Source: an uncultured Sphingomonas sp. (GTDB taxonomy: Bacteria; Pseudomonadota; Alphaproteobacteria; Sphingomonadales; Sphingomonadaceae). From it: DNA of 6,080 nucleotides. The position numbers and the translations under genes were made by a program. Position 1 is the first letter of the stretch. Each line of letters begins with the position of its first letter. The notes below the pieces were generated by a model. The model was not told the DNA's origin. It saw only the letters and a program-made list of their open reading frames with translations, and searched no databases. Of the stretch, positions 5,841 through 6,080 are shown in pieces. Location: assembly GCA_946886645.1 (NCBI GenBank), contig CAMPIY010000109.1, positions 1-6,080 of the forward strand, written 5' to 3'.

Positions 5841-6080
5841 CTAGAAATCGAACGGCCGCCATTCCTCTTCGGGAGGAAGCGGCTCGAAAAACTGGGCGAC
5901 GTCGCGCTCGCCAATCGCTTGCGGATTGGTCGGGTGCCAGTTGGGCTTGTTGTCCTTGTCGATCAGGAGCGCTCGGACGCCCTCCTTGAAGTCGGGATGG
6001 TGGATCAGGCGGACCATGATTCCATATTCCATCCGCATCTCGTCGACGAAGTGGAGCTGGTAGGGGCTTTCCTGGAGCAG
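5841..6080 (-). CDS. 3-hydroxyisobutyryl-CoA hydrolase (crotonase superfamily), C-terminal fragment
   Basis: Only the last 79 residues and the stop codon are in the window; the gene enters from the right edge. The readable part includes [17 protein letters not shown], then [19 protein letters not shown] (residues in order), and a C-terminal WHP...WRPFDF tail. The 'DF.EGVRA.LIDKD..P.W.P' block is characteristic of the C-terminus of 3-hydroxyisobutyryl-CoA hydrolases (ECH_2 group). This enzyme releases 3-hydroxyisobutyrate from its CoA ester, the step between the enoyl-CoA hydratase and mmsB products encoded just downstream. The gap to the hydratase gene is 10 bp, and that gene's ribosome binding site overlaps this stop. 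The catalytic region lies outside the window, so the call rests on the tail and context. Confidence 0.87.
   Translation of the reverse strand: MLQESPYQLHFVDEMRMEYGIMVRLIHHPDFKEGVRALLIDKDNKPNWHPTNPQAIGERDVAQFFEPLPPEEEWRPFDF

Overview
The window carries ten complete or nearly complete protein genes plus one fragment at each end, with every gene on the minus strand. GC-rich codon use, a MucR/Ros-type zinc-finger regulator, a Fur protein without the structural-zinc cysteines, and a dispersed repeat of the 'TCATTGCGAG / CCCCGGA..TCCGGGG' type together suggest an alphaproteobacterium, most likely Sphingomonadales. That placement is inferred from gene content and was not tested by a search.

Layout in the direction of transcription, from right to left. 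(1) 6080-3897 is a valine/branched-chain catabolism block: the C-terminal end of a 3-hydroxyisobutyryl-CoA hydrolase, a short-chain enoyl-CoA hydratase, a small helix-turn-helix protein, and 3-hydroxyisobutyrate dehydrogenase (mmsB). Gaps are 4-13 bp and ribosome binding sites overlap the preceding gene ends. The three enzymes would carry methacrylyl-CoA to 3-hydroxyisobutyryl-CoA, then free 3-hydroxyisobutyrate, then methylmalonate semialdehyde. (2) 3865-2111 is a maintenance block: the Fe-S carrier nfuA, the t6A-synthesis factor tsaB (TTG start) and a RimI-type N-acetyltransferase whose start overlaps the tsaB stop by 1 nt. (3) 2110-2002 is the main regulatory intergenic region: an AT-rich stretch, a 20-bp near-perfect dyad and a possible promoter upstream of mucR. 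(4) 2001-1582 is mucR. An 88-bp composite inverted-repeat element begins 5 bp past its stop and lies in front of fur. (5) 1450-1 is fur, a PlsC-type acyltransferase that probably overlaps fur, and the start of miaB, which runs off the left edge.

Functional links. NfuA (Fe-S delivery), Fur (iron or manganese regulation) and MiaB (an enzyme with two 4Fe-4S clusters) sit close together. TsaB and MiaB both act on tRNA position 37, in t6A and ms2i6A synthesis. I see no RNA genes, CRISPR arrays, transposases or defence genes, and no clearly novel multi-gene system. The points most worth following up are the composite repeat between mucR and fur, the dyad in front of mucR, and the small DNA-binding protein embedded in the valine operon. 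No gene-free stretch exceeds about 130 bp.
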